NCBI RefSeq assembly: GCF_005405085.1
Contig: NZ_BJDJ01000014.1
Span: forward strand, 27,241 to 91,240
DNA: 64,000 nt
From: Lactiplantibacillus daowaiensis
GTDB lineage: Bacteria > Bacillota > Bacilli > Lactobacillales > Lactobacillaceae
Reading direction: 5' to 3'
The notes beneath the pieces are model-generated. The model searched no databases and was not told the origin of the DNA. It saw only the letters and a list, made by a program, of their open reading frames with translations. The stretch's first letter is position 1; every line of letters begins with the position of its first letter. This document shows, one piece after another, positions 55,880 through 64,000 of this stretch. Both the position numbers and the translations under genes were made by a program.

Positions 55880-56332
55880 ATGCAAGTTATTTTTCTAAGT
55901 GATGTACGCGGTAAAGGTAAACGGGGCCAAGTTAAAAATGTCCCAGATGGTTACGCCCAAAACTTTTTAATTAAAAAAGGGTTAGCTAAAGAAGCGACTA
56001 AAGCGGCGATCAATACATTAAAGGCTGAACAAAAGTCTGAAGCAGCTAAGGCCGCTGAAGAGTTGGCAATGGCTAAGACGACTAAAGAAGCGTTAGAAGC
56101 TGACAGTACCGTCGTTGAATTGAAAGCTAAAGCCGGGACTGACGGCCGTTTATTCGGGTCGATTCCTAGCAAGCAAATTGCCACGGCGTTAGCCGATCAA
56201 TATCAAGTTAAATTAGATAAACGTAAAATCGAATTACCAGATCCAATTCGGGTCTTAGGTTACACGAACGTGCCCGTTAAGCTGCATCCTGAAGTAACAG
56301 CTAAGATTCGCGTGCACGTGGTCGAAAAGTAA
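55880..56332 (+). CDS. rplI: 50S ribosomal protein L9
   Basis: 150 residues with [30 protein letters not shown], a long connecting helix and the C-terminal domain [16 protein letters not shown]. The start is 55880 (MQVIF), with AGGAGTGAG upstream; a longer frame begins in this ribosome site. It lies between gdpP and dnaB as in other Firmicutes. Confidence 0.97.
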   Translation: MQVIFLSDVRGKGKRGQVKNVPDGYAQNFLIKKGLAKEATKAAINTLKAEQKSEAAKAAEELAMAKTTKEALEADSTVVELKAKAGTDGRLFGSIPSKQIATALADQYQVKLDKRKIELPDPIRVLGYTNVPVKLHPEVTAKIRVHVVEK

Positions 56333-56347
56333 AAGGACGGACCGCAC

Positions 56348-57784
56348 ATGAACAACGATGGGTTAGTCGAGCAAACCCCCCCACAAAATATTGAAGCCGA
56401 AAAAGCCGTTTTAGGGGCTATTTTCTTAAATAGTGATGCCTTAGTTGAAGCGATGGAATTCGTGGAAGCCACAGACTTTTATCGACGGGCCCACCAGATC
56501 ATTTTTGCCAGCATGGTCACGTTAAATGACCGTGATGAAGCGATTGATGCGGTGACGGTCAGTGACTTACTCACCGCCCAAAATCAGTTGGACGACGTTG
56601 GTGGGATGAGCTATATTGCTGAATTAGCGGGTTCCGTGCCAACGGCTGCTAATGCTGGTTACTATGCTAAAATCGTGGCCCAAAAAGCAACGGTGCGGCG
56701 CCTGATCAAAGCGGCGACCGAAATCACGACCAAAGCCTATACTGAAAATGACGATGTGACGACCTTACTAGATGATGCCGAACGTGACATCATGAATGTG
56801 TCAGAACAACGGAACCAAAGTGGCTTTAAGTCGATTGCGGACGTGTTGAATTCTTCGATTGAAGAAATCGACCGCCTCTATCAAAATGATGATGACATTA
56901 CCGGGTTACCAACGGGCTTTTCAGAGTTGGATAAGATGACGGCGGGGCTACAACCGGATAACTTGATTATCTTAGCGGCGCGGCCGGCCGTTGGTAAAAC
57001 GGCCTTTGCGTTGAATATAGCGCAAAATGTGGCTACCAAGACGGATACGACCGTCGCCATTTTCAGTTTGGAAATGGGGGCCGAATCATTGGTTAACCGG
57101 ATGTTGTGCGCTGAAGGTAGTATCGATGCTGGCCATTTACGGACCGGGCAACTGGACGAAGAAGAGTGGGAACACCTAGTCGTGGCCATGGGGAGCTTGT
57201 CAAAAGCCAGTATTTATATTGACGATACCCCAGGGATCAAGATGTCTGAAATCCGGGCAAAAAGTCGGCGGTTAGCTAAGGAACAAGGTAATCTTGGGTT
57301 GATCGTGGTCGATTATTTGCAGCTGATTGAAGGTGGGAACACCGAAAGTCGGCAACAAGAAGTTTCTGAAATTTCACGGCAAATGAAGAAGTTGGCTAAA
57401 GAATTAGGGATTCCCGTTATTGCCTTGTCACAGTTATCTCGTGGCGTGGAACAACGGCAGGATAAACGGCCGGTGCTATCGGATATTCGGGAATCTGGTT
57501 CAATCGAACAAGATGCTGATATCGTAGCCTTCTTATATCGTGAAGATTATTATGATCGCGCCGATGGGGACGATGACGATAGTGGTGGTAACTTTGGTGG
57601 CGGTGGTGGCGACTTTAATGGTGGTGACCCCCGCGATCAAGATGCCTCGGAAGACGTCGGTGAAGTTGAAGTGATTATCGAAAAAAACCGGGCTGGGGCG
57701 CGGGGAACGGTCAAGTTATTGTTTGTTAAACCATTCAATAAGTTCTCGTCCGTTTCTTATGCCCAAGACCCACAGAATCAATAA
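56348..57784 (+). CDS. dnaB: Replicative DNA helicase DnaB
   Basis: 478-residue hexameric helicase (DnaC in B. subtilis naming). N-terminal helical domain (PPQNIEAEKAVLGAIF), RecA-like motor from about residue 180 with Walker A ARPAVGKTAFALN and Walker B LIVVDYLQLI, and SRGVEQRQDKRP. Close to the C-terminus an unusually Gly/Asp-rich loop (about residues 405-440, GGNFGGGGGDFNGG) interrupts the motor before VEVIIEKNRAGARG; acidic loops there occur in relatives, but the glycine run is noteworthy. Confidence 0.97.
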   Translation: MNNDGLVEQTPPQNIEAEKAVLGAIFLNSDALVEAMEFVEATDFYRRAHQIIFASMVTLNDRDEAIDAVTVSDLLTAQNQLDDVGGMSYIAELAGSVPTAANAGYYAKIVAQKATVRRLIKAATEITTKAYTENDDVTTLLDDAERDIMNVSEQRNQSGFKSIADVLNSSIEEIDRLYQNDDDITGLPTGFSELDKMTAGLQPDNLIILAARPAVGKTAFALNIAQNVATKTDTTVAIFSLEMGAESLVNRMLCAEGSIDAGHLRTGQLDEEEWEHLVVAMGSLSKASIYIDDTPGIKMSEIRAKSRRLAKEQGNLGLIVVDYLQLIEGGNTESRQQEVSEISRQMKKLAKELGIPVIALSQLSRGVEQRQDKRPVLSDIRESGSIEQDADIVAFLYREDYYDRADGDDDDSGGNFGGGGGDFNGGDPRDQDASEDVGEVEVIIEKNRAGARGTVKLLFVKPFNKFSSVSYAQDPQNQ

Positions 57785-57794
57785 ACTAATTATC

Positions 57795-57828
57795 AGACGC
57801 TTGGGAAGCTTTCTCAGGCGTCTTTTTT
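57795..57828 (+). terminator. Terminator of gdpP-rplI-dnaB
   Basis: AGACGC (57795-57800) with GCGTCT (57818-57823), inner GA/TC pairs, then TTTTTTAG. Confidence 0.85.
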
Positions 57829-57975
57829 AGTCTGTAGCTTTAGGTTGATTGCGGTCGTCGATTGCCGGCCGTGCCATAATGACCAATTATTTTTGAACAT
57901 GAATTTATAAAATGCTGTGATATGATAGAACTAATACGCAATTATTAAAATTAACTTTGAAACGGTGGTGGGGCG

Positions 57976-59181
57976 ATGGCACGTAAATCATCAATCGGAA
58001 TCCCGTGGTTGATTGCGGGACAATTTATGAATAATATTGGGATGAGCTTTATTTGGCCCTTGACCACGATCTATATGCATAATGTGTTAGGCAAGTCATT
58101 GACTGAAACTGGGGTCGTATTGATGTTGAACTCGATTGCCAATGTTTGTGCCAGTACCATGGGTGGTCGGATCTTTGATCGCCATAATCCATATACCTTG
58201 TTGTTAATGGGGATTATCCTAAATGGTACGGCGAACTTAATGTTGATCTTTTGGCATGGGTGGCCCTGGTATCCGTTATTATTAGTGGTCACAGGATTTG
58301 CGAGTGGCTGGTTGAATACGATGTTTAATGCTTTAGCAGCCAGTGTACCGCGTCAAAAGGTACGGCGAACCTTTACCTTGATGTATTTAGCGGCCAATTT
58401 AGGCGTTGTTTTTGGAACGATGTTTGTTGGAATCGTTTATCAGATGGGCATGGCATTACTTTTCTCAATGACCACGAGTTTATATGTGATTTTTTTAGTG
58501 ATTGCTATTTTTGAATACAATGTTGATTCTAGTCAAGTGACGGGTGTTGATCCGCGGCAAGCACGGGATATTCGGTTACCCCGCGCCAATGGTCGGATGG
58601 TTTGGACCTTTTTCGTCAGTTTGTTTATAATTTGGTTATTGTACGAACAATGGGTCAGCAATTTATCCGTTTATATGACGAATCTAGGAATGCCGTTACG
58701 AAACTATAGCTTTTTATGGACCGTCAATGCTGGCTTATTAGTCGTGATTCAAAGTATTTTAAGCCTGCTAGGCGATCGGATCAAAAGCTTGTATCATCAG
58801 TTTTTCTTTGGTATGTTGTTTGTCGGCTTATCGTTTCTATCCTTAGTGATTGCCCATGATTATCCCCACTTTATTTTCGCGATGGTCTTACTGACGATTG
58901 GGGAAGCGACGTGGTCACCAGCGATGCCAACGTTAGTCAGTCAACTATCCCCAGTCAGTGCCAAGGGGCGTTACCAAGGTTTAGTGCAAGCCTTCTGTGC
59001 ATTTGGCCGGTCATTAGGCCCGTTATTCGGGGGCTTAGTTATTGATAATTGGTCATATAAAGCGTTATTTTTACTCGCCTTTGTTATCTTGATGCTCGTG
59101 TTAGGTATCAATATCGGCGTTGTCCATTGGAATCAAAAACAAGCCGTTAATTACATGACGGACGACTTAAAATCATCATAA
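57976..59181 (+). CDS. MFS transporter, multidrug-type
   Basis: 401 residues and about twelve membrane spans. Major facilitator features: GGRIFDRHNPY in the loop between spans 2 and 3, and GRSLGPLFGG in the second half. Resembles DHA1-type efflux carriers; no substrate can be assigned. Start 57976 follows GGTGGTGGGG. Its stop TAA overlaps the upstream possible proB start (TAATG), so it may be co-transcribed with proBA. Confidence 0.85.
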   Translation: MARKSSIGIPWLIAGQFMNNIGMSFIWPLTTIYMHNVLGKSLTETGVVLMLNSIANVCASTMGGRIFDRHNPYTLLLMGIILNGTANLMLIFWHGWPWYPLLLVVTGFASGWLNTMFNALAASVPRQKVRRTFTLMYLAANLGVVFGTMFVGIVYQMGMALLFSMTTSLYVIFLVIAIFEYNVDSSQVTGVDPRQARDIRLPRANGRMVWTFFVSLFIIWLLYEQWVSNLSVYMTNLGMPLRNYSFLWTVNAGLLVVIQSILSLLGDRIKSLYHQFFFGMLFVGLSFLSLVIAHDYPHFIFAMVLLTIGEATWSPAMPTLVSQLSPVSAKGRYQGLVQAFCAFGRSLGPLFGGLVIDNWSYKALFLLAFVILMLVLGINIGVVHWNQKQAVNYMTDDLKSS

Positions 59182-60020
59182 TGTTTCACGTGAAACAAAA
59201 AAATAAAAAGTTGGTGGCAGTAGTGGAAGCAATGCGACAATTACAAGCAAAACGGGTCGTCATTAAAGTGGGGACTAGTACGTTGGTTTATCCTGATGGG
59301 GCGATCAATCTGCGGGCAATCGATCAATTGGCCTTCGTGATCAGTGCAATGCGACATCATGGTCGTGAAGTTGTTTTAGTTTCATCTGGGGCGATTGGGG
59401 TCGGGTTAAACTATATTGGGTTGAAACAGCGGCCCAAGGCCATCCCAGAACAACAAGCGATTGCGGCGATTGGGCAATCGGAATTGATCTCGATTTATAA
59501 GGAACGGTTTGCCGTTTATGAACAAAAAATCGGCCAATTATTGTTGACTCGCGATATCTTCGTTTACCCCAAGAGTCATCAAAATGTCATGAACACGTTT
59601 GAAGCCTTATTGGCCCAAAATATCGTCCCCATCGTCAATGAAAATGATACGGTGGCGGTTGATGAATTGGACCATGAAACGAAGTTTGGCGATAACGACC
59701 AGTTGTCAGCGGTCGTGGCGACGAATATCGATGCGGATTTATTAATTATGCTGTCAGATATTGACGGCTTTTATGATGGTAATCCAAATGGTGACACTGG
59801 GGCGACCTTATTGTCCCATGTGGCCAAAGTTAACCAAGCCACGTATACGTTGGCCGGTGGGACTGGTAGCCGGTTTGGGACTGGTGGCATGGTGACAAAA
59901 CTTAAAGCTGCAGAACGGATGATTAAAGCCGACAGCCAAATGGTATTGGCTAATGGCGCTGACCCAACGATTATTTTTCAAATTTTAGCGGGCGAACCAG
60001 TGGGAACGCTCTTCGGTTAA
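59181..60020 (+). CDS. proB: Glutamate 5-kinase
   Basis: First enzyme of proline synthesis, phosphorylating glutamate. Amino-acid-kinase fold with KRVVIKVGTSTLV, VSSGAIGVG, NENDTVAVDE, FGDNDQLSA and GTGGMVTKLKAAE. Family members without a PUA domain have about 265-280 residues, as here. The ATG at 59181 gives an N-terminus MFHVKQ that is simply the parS site read as codons; GTG 59223 or ATG 59232 (MRQLQAKRVV) give more usual starts, so the true start is uncertain. proA follows after 18 bases. Confidence 0.93.
   Translation: MFHVKQKNKKLVAVVEAMRQLQAKRVVIKVGTSTLVYPDGAINLRAIDQLAFVISAMRHHGREVVLVSSGAIGVGLNYIGLKQRPKAIPEQQAIAAIGQSELISIYKERFAVYEQKIGQLLLTRDIFVYPKSHQNVMNTFEALLAQNIVPIVNENDTVAVDELDHETKFGDNDQLSAVVATNIDADLLIMLSDIDGFYDGNPNGDTGATLLSHVAKVNQATYTLAGGTGSRFGTGGMVTKLKAAERMIKADSQMVLANGADPTIIFQILAGEPVGTLFG
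59182..59197. other. parS site (ParB/Spo0J nucleation)
   Basis: TGTTTCACGTGAAACA, perfect consensus and identical to the site at 31166-31181. It overlaps the stop of the MFS gene and the first codons of the longest proB frame, about 15 kb right of dnaN. Confidence 0.88.
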
Positions 60021-60038
60021 GATAGGAGCTAAGAAAAC

Positions 60039-61289
60039 ATGGAAACAGCAGCAACGACTTTAGCGACTTTGGGTCAGCAAGCCCAACAGGCCAGCTATGC
60101 CCTAGGGCTATTAGCCACAAAACAAAAAAACACGATCTTACTAGCAATGGCCGATGCATTAGTGGCCCAACAAGCGACGATTTTAGCCGCCAATGCCCGC
60201 GACCTTGAAAATCCCAAGATTCCAGCTAAGTTCGTAGACCGCTTGACGTTAACTGCGGATCGGATTCAGGCGATGGCAACGGGATTGCGGCAAGTCGCTG
60301 CGTTACCCGATCCAATCGGGAACGTTGATCGGGCTTGGCGGAATGAAGCGGGGTTGATGATTGCCAAAGAACGGGTGCCATTAGGCGTTATTGGAATGAT
60401 TTTTGAAGCGCGACCTAACGTGACGGTCGATGCCTCCGCTTTGTGCTTTAAGACCGGGAATGCAGTGATTTTACGTGGTGGTAAAGAAGCTTTGTATTCC
60501 AACCAAGCCTTAGTCCAAGTGTTACAAGGTACGCTAAGTGCGGCTGGTATCGACCAGTATGCGATTCAACTGATCCAAGATACGTCGCATGCGACCGCCG
60601 AAAAGTTCATGCAACTGACCGATTATGTTGATGTTTTGATTCCACGTGGGAGTGCCCGGTTGATTCAAACGGTCTTGGCTAAAGCAACAGTGCCGGTCAT
60701 TGAGACTGGTGCTGGGAACTGCCATGTATATGTTGATCAAGCGGCCCAATTACCAATGGCGACGGCTATTATTGTCAATGGGAAGGTCCAACGACCGTCA
60801 GTATGTAATGCCACCGAAAAAGTCTTGATTCATCGGGCGGTTGCGGCGGATTACTTGCCAACCATCATCACGGCGTTGCGCGATCAAGGCGTCGAAGTCA
60901 GAGGCGATGCGGCGACCCAAGCCATCGTACCTGACGTGATCTTGGCGACGGCAACTGATTGGCGGACTGAATACAATGACTTGATTATTGCGATTAAAGT
61001 GGTGGACTCTGAAGCTGAGGCCATCACGCACATTAATCGGTATAATACGCAACATTCCGAAGCGATTGTGACAGATAATTACCAAGCCGGCAAACTCTTC
61101 CAACAACGCGTGAATGCCGCTTGTGTTTATATCAATGCCTCGACCCGTTTTACGGATGGGTTTGAATTTGGTTTTGGTGCTGAAATTGGGATCTCGACCC
61201 AAAAGTTACACGCCCGTGGCCCGATGGGGCTCAATGAACTGACGTCATATAAATATATTATCGATGGTAATGGTCAAGTTCGACCATAA
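60039..61289 (+). CDS. proA: Gamma-glutamyl phosphate reductase
   Basis: Second step of proline synthesis, reducing glutamyl-5-phosphate to glutamate-5-semialdehyde with NADPH. 416 residues, aldehyde-dehydrogenase fold: PLGVIGMIFEARPNVTVDASALCFKTGNAVILRGG, GAGNCHVYVD and the catalytic cysteine in QRPSVCNATEKVLIH. C-terminal GFEFGFGAEIGISTQKLHARGPMGL is typical. Follows proB in one operon; terminator right after. Confidence 0.97.
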   Translation: METAATTLATLGQQAQQASYALGLLATKQKNTILLAMADALVAQQATILAANARDLENPKIPAKFVDRLTLTADRIQAMATGLRQVAALPDPIGNVDRAWRNEAGLMIAKERVPLGVIGMIFEARPNVTVDASALCFKTGNAVILRGGKEALYSNQALVQVLQGTLSAAGIDQYAIQLIQDTSHATAEKFMQLTDYVDVLIPRGSARLIQTVLAKATVPVIETGAGNCHVYVDQAAQLPMATAIIVNGKVQRPSVCNATEKVLIHRAVAADYLPTIITALRDQGVEVRGDAATQAIVPDVILATATDWRTEYNDLIIAIKVVDSEAEAITHINRYNTQHSEAIVTDNYQAGKLFQQRVNAACVYINASTRFTDGFEFGFGAEIGISTQKLHARGPMGLNELTSYKYIIDGNGQVRP

Positions 61290-61300
61290 CCGTATGCTTA

Positions 61301-61352
61301 AGACTAATCCAGTGATGACGACCTAAAGTCATCATTGGATTAGTCTTTTTTA
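61301..61352 (+). terminator. Terminator of proBA
   Basis: 19-base arms (61301-61319 and 61328-61346) with one mismatch and an 8-base loop, then TTTTTT. Confidence 0.92.
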
Positions 61353-61656
61353 ATTGATTCGGTAAGTGACCAAATTAACATTGTGAATTTTAGCACACTT
61401 CTTAAGAAAATCTTAATAATTACGTCAATCAGTTTGAAACCGCGTCAGAACGCAATTTCTGTCGATAGTTGTCGGGCTACAGTTCCCAGTGATTCATGAC
61501 TTTAGTGGACTATTTATTGTTAGACCAGCTTTTAAGACCAATAAGGTGGACATAATAAGGCCAACTTATTAAGGATAGGCAAGGGCAAGGTGGCTTCGTA
61601 TAATGAAATTAAGTTTAATGATTGTTCATTTAATCACATACTGGGGGTGGCGAAAT
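61353..61656. promoter_or_regulatory. Leader region of glgB
   Basis: About 300 bases without a credible gene. AT-rich around 61370-61430 (TTAAGAAAATCTTAA forms a perfect small palindrome at 61403-61417); the glg promoter presumably lies here, but I see no convincing -35/-10 pair. The last 54 bases form an in-frame extension of glgB that I regard as untranslated. Confidence 0.35.
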
Positions 61657-63564
61657 TTGGCAACACCACAAGCACAAGCCGCAGCACCGAGCTATTTGTT
61701 CAATACTGGGGCATTGTTTCGGAGTCAAGACTACTTTGGTTGTCATTGGGAAACAGCCAAGCAAGTCAGTTTTCGCGTTTGGGCACCGCAGGCAACGGCC
61801 GTACAAGTTGTTGGGAGTTTCAATGACTGGCAGGCGACGACTCCGATGACCATGATTGGGACGACTGGGATTTGGACGACAACGATTAGCGGTGTCAAAG
61901 TTGGGGATTTGTACAAGTTTCAAGTAACCGGTGCGGATGGCCAAGTGCACTTGAAGATCGATCCGTTTGCGCGGCAATTTGAAAAAAAGCCTGGCGATGC
62001 CGCTGTCGTGATTGCACCAACTGAGATGGCTTGGCACGACAGTCTTTGGATGGCGCGGCGCAAGAAATCGCGGCCGGCTAATCGGCCCATCAATATTTAT
62101 GAAGTGCACTTAGGCTCATGGCGGCGGCATGCCGATGATCAGTACGAGACGTATCAAGAATTAGCAGCGGCGTTGATTCCGTATGTCAAAAAAATGGGCT
62201 ATACCCATATTGAGTTGATGCCAGTGATGGAACACTTACTCGATGCGTCGTGGGGCTATCAGCAATTGGGGTACTTTGCGCCAACGAGTCGGTTTGGCTC
62301 GCAACAAGACTTTTTAGCGTTTATCGATCAATGTCACCGCGCCAACTTAGGGGTGATCGTCGATTGGGTCCCAGGTCACTTTATTCGCAACTATGATGCG
62401 TTATATCAATACGATGGCACGCCGACTTTTGAATATCAAGATCCTGACCGCGCGAACAATCGCCGCTGGGGGGCTTGGAATTTTGATTTAGGTAAAACGC
62501 AAGTGCAAAGTTTTCTGATTTCTAGCGCCTTATTTTGGCTAACGGATTGTCATTTAGACGGGTTACGCGTAGATGCAGTGTCAAATATGTTGTATCTCGA
62601 CTATGACGAGGGCCGTGAGGGGCAGGTCAATCAATATGGCGATAATCGTAACTTAAAGGGAATCGCCTTTTTACAACGGTTGAACACGGTCGTCTTTCAA
62701 CAACATCCCGATGTCTTGATGATTGCTGAAGAATCATCGGCATATCCGCAAGTTACCGGTCGTGTTGATCAAGGTGGGTTAGGCTTCAATTACAAATGGA
62801 ATATGGGTTGGATGCACGATACGCTAGATTTCTTTAGCATGGATCCGTTGTATCGCCATGACCATTTCAACTTGTTGACGTTTGCTTTTGTCTATATGTT
62901 TGACGAACAATTCATTTTGCCATTCTCACATGATGAAGTCGTGCATGGCAAAAAGTCACTGATGCATAAGATGCCGGGCGACCGCTATAATCAGTTTGCC
63001 AATTTACGGACGATGCTAACGTACATGGCGGCTTTTCCAGGCAAGCAGTTGAACTTCATGGGGTCTGAGTGGGGCCAATTCTTAGAGTGGCGTGATTGGA
63101 GCCAATTAGAATGGGTTGATTTAGAAGATGAGTTGAATCACAAAATGCAGCACTTTACCCAAACGTTGAATCAAGTCTACGACCAAAATCGGCCATTGTG
63201 GGAACTCGATCACGAGGCCGCTGGATTGCGCTATACCTACACTGATGATCCTGAAAGTTCAACGATGGCCTTTATTCGCCAGGCCAAACGCAAGTACAGT
63301 TTCGTAGTCGCTGCCTTTAATTTCGTCCCAGTTGAACGGCGACATTACCGCATTGGCGTGCCATATGTTGGGCGCTATGACTTATTACTAAATACCGAAG
63401 CCCAAGCGTTTGGTGGGACTTGGACCAAGTTAGAAACAACCTTTACGGCGGTGGCTGAGCCATACCATGGACAACCAGCCAGTTTTGACGTCACGTTGCC
63501 CGCCATGGGGGCATTATTGATACGACCACGGCAAGTAAAAAAGGGGAGTCGGAAACATGAATGA
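61657..63564 (+). CDS. glgB: 1,4-alpha-glucan branching enzyme
   Basis: Introduces alpha-1,6 branches into glycogen. About 635 residues: N-terminal CBM48 domain ([23 protein letters not shown]), GH13 barrel with [30 protein letters not shown] (nucleophile Asp), [10 protein letters not shown] (acid Glu) and [10 protein letters not shown], then a C-terminal beta domain. I place the start at TTG 61657, six bases after GGGGGTGG; an ATG at 61603 would add an atypical 18-residue extension and is the alternative. Overlaps the glgC fragment by eight bases. Confidence 0.93.
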   Translation: MATPQAQAAAPSYLFNTGALFRSQDYFGCHWETAKQVSFRVWAPQATAVQVVGSFNDWQATTPMTMIGTTGIWTTTISGVKVGDLYKFQVTGADGQVHLKIDPFARQFEKKPGDAAVVIAPTEMAWHDSLWMARRKKSRPANRPINIYEVHLGSWRRHADDQYETYQELAAALIPYVKKMGYTHIELMPVMEHLLDASWGYQQLGYFAPTSRFGSQQDFLAFIDQCHRANLGVIVDWVPGHFIRNYDALYQYDGTPTFEYQDPDRANNRRWGAWNFDLGKTQVQSFLISSALFWLTDCHLDGLRVDAVSNMLYLDYDEGREGQVNQYGDNRNLKGIAFLQRLNTVVFQQHPDVLMIAEESSAYPQVTGRVDQGGLGFNYKWNMGWMHDTLDFFSMDPLYRHDHFNLLTFAFVYMFDEQFILPFSHDEVVHGKKSLMHKMPGDRYNQFANLRTMLTYMAAFPGKQLNFMGSEWGQFLEWRDWSQLEWVDLEDELNHKMQHFTQTLNQVYDQNRPLWELDHEAAGLRYTYTDDPESSTMAFIRQAKRKYSFVVAAFNFVPVERRHYRIGVPYVGRYDLLLNTEAQAFGGTWTKLETTFTAVAEPYHGQPASFDVTLPAMGALLIRPRQVKKGSRKHE

Positions 63565-63946
63565 TGAAATGCTTGGCATTATCTTAGCTGGGGGCCAGGG
63601 GACCCGTTTAGGTAAGTTAACTAAAGACACGGCAAAGCCCGCGGTGCCATTTGGTGGTCGGTACCGGATTATTGATTTCACCTTGAGCAACTGTGCCAAC
63701 TCGGGTGTCAATACCGTTGGGGTCATTACCCAATACCAACCGTTAGAATTAAATGCTCATATTGGCAATGGTGCGAGTTGGGGGTTAGATGATTTAAATG
63801 GTGGTGTGACCGTCTTACAACCTTATTCGTCAACGGAAGGCGAAAAGTTTTTTGAGGGGACCGCGCATGCGATTTATCAAAATATTGAATATATCGATCA
63901 ACATAACCCGAAGTACTTATTAGGGCTCTATGATATTTGGTGTTGA
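63557..63946 (+). pseudogene. glgC: Truncated glucose-1-phosphate adenylyltransferase
   Basis: The first 122 codons match GlgC well: [28 protein letters not shown] (pyrophosphorylase loop), [32 protein letters not shown] and [17 protein letters not shown] normal GlgC of about 380 residues would go on with a sequence like VLSGDHIYKMDY; here, after NPKYLL, it reads GLYDIWC and stops. More than two thirds, including catalytic residues and the C-terminal beta-helix, are missing. A terminator follows at once, which suggests a deletion joining glgC to another gene's end. Confidence 0.85.
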
Positions 63947-63976
63947 TGGATAAAATCCATCGACGCCTTTTTTGTA
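63940..63976 (+). terminator. Terminator after the glgC fragment
   Basis: GGTGTTGATGGAT and ATCCATCGACGCC, 13 pairs including two G-U, loop AAA, then TTTTTT. The stem overlaps the stop codon of the truncated frame. Confidence 0.88.
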
Positions 63977-64000
63977 AAACAAACTAAAAAGGGCATACTG

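Noticed and set aside
1..64000. tRNA genes, rRNA genes, insertion sequences, prophage or CRISPR arrays
   Set aside because: I looked for cloverleaf ends, transposase-like frames and regularly spaced repeats and saw none. The ATATGTGT repeats at 32.1 kb are too few and irregular for CRISPR.

Overview
The window is a chromosomal segment spanning the replication origin of a lactic acid bacterium, most likely a Lactiplantibacillus (L. plantarum group). The evidence is the block rpmH-rnpA-yidC-jag-mnmE-mnmG facing dnaA-dnaN-yaaA-recF-gyrB-gyrA-rpsF-ssb-rpsR-gdpP-rplI-dnaB, the neighbourhood adhE/usp/padR/phenolic acid decarboxylase on the left arm, two phosphoketolases, many PTS systems and perfect catabolite-response (cre) sites. 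Species is inferred from recalled gene order and protein sequence, not from a search. oriC lies in two parts, about 42.65-42.96 kb and 44.37-44.52 kb, on either side of dnaA. Genes to the right are all on the + strand and genes to the left mostly on the - strand, so most are co-oriented with replication. Two perfect ParB sites (parS) lie at 31.17 and 59.18 kb.

Left arm, 0-25 kb: sugar and polyol islands. (1) A galactitol-type PTS (gatA, gatB, partial gatC) diverges from a DeoR regulator, which is followed by phosphoketolase 1. (2) A degraded SorC-type regulator. (3) A D-ribitol-type operon: ribitol-5-phosphate dehydrogenase, mannose-family PTS IIA/IIB/IIC/IID, ribulose-phosphate epimerase and phosphoketolase 2, with a divergent DeoR regulator. 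It would turn ribitol into ribitol-5-P, ribulose-5-P, xylulose-5-P, then acetyl-P and glyceraldehyde-3-P. (4) An uncharacterised protein. (5) An unassigned operon of DeoC/LsrF-type aldolase, GlpP-type antiterminator, FGGY kinase, SDR, 2-hydroxyacid dehydrogenase and an orphan GatC permease. Its leader has a cre-overlapped promoter and then a very strong terminator just before the first gene, so the operon appears to encode its own antiterminator. (6) An RpiR regulator divergent from nanE and a glucose-family PTS (IICB plus separate IIA).

25-36 kb: adhE with Rex and cre sites, an Nramp metal transporter, a universal stress protein, the padR/phenolic acid decarboxylase pair, a hydratase of the 2-keto-4-pentenoate family behind a T-box riboswitch (specifier probably Ile) and an unusual structured 240-base leader, an exported protein, a GNAT enzyme, DegV, a lysine-tailed HTH protein and signal peptidase I.

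36-58 kb: the conserved origin region, with tRNA modification (mnmG, mnmE), RNA binding (jag), membrane insertion (yidC), RNase P, L34, replication initiation, gyrase, the S6-SSB-S18 operon, c-di-AMP phosphodiesterase, L9 and replicative helicase.

58-64 kb: an MFS transporter, proline synthesis (proB, proA), then glgB followed by a glgC cut short after about 122 family-like residues and closed by a terminator, so the glycogen operon looks broken here.
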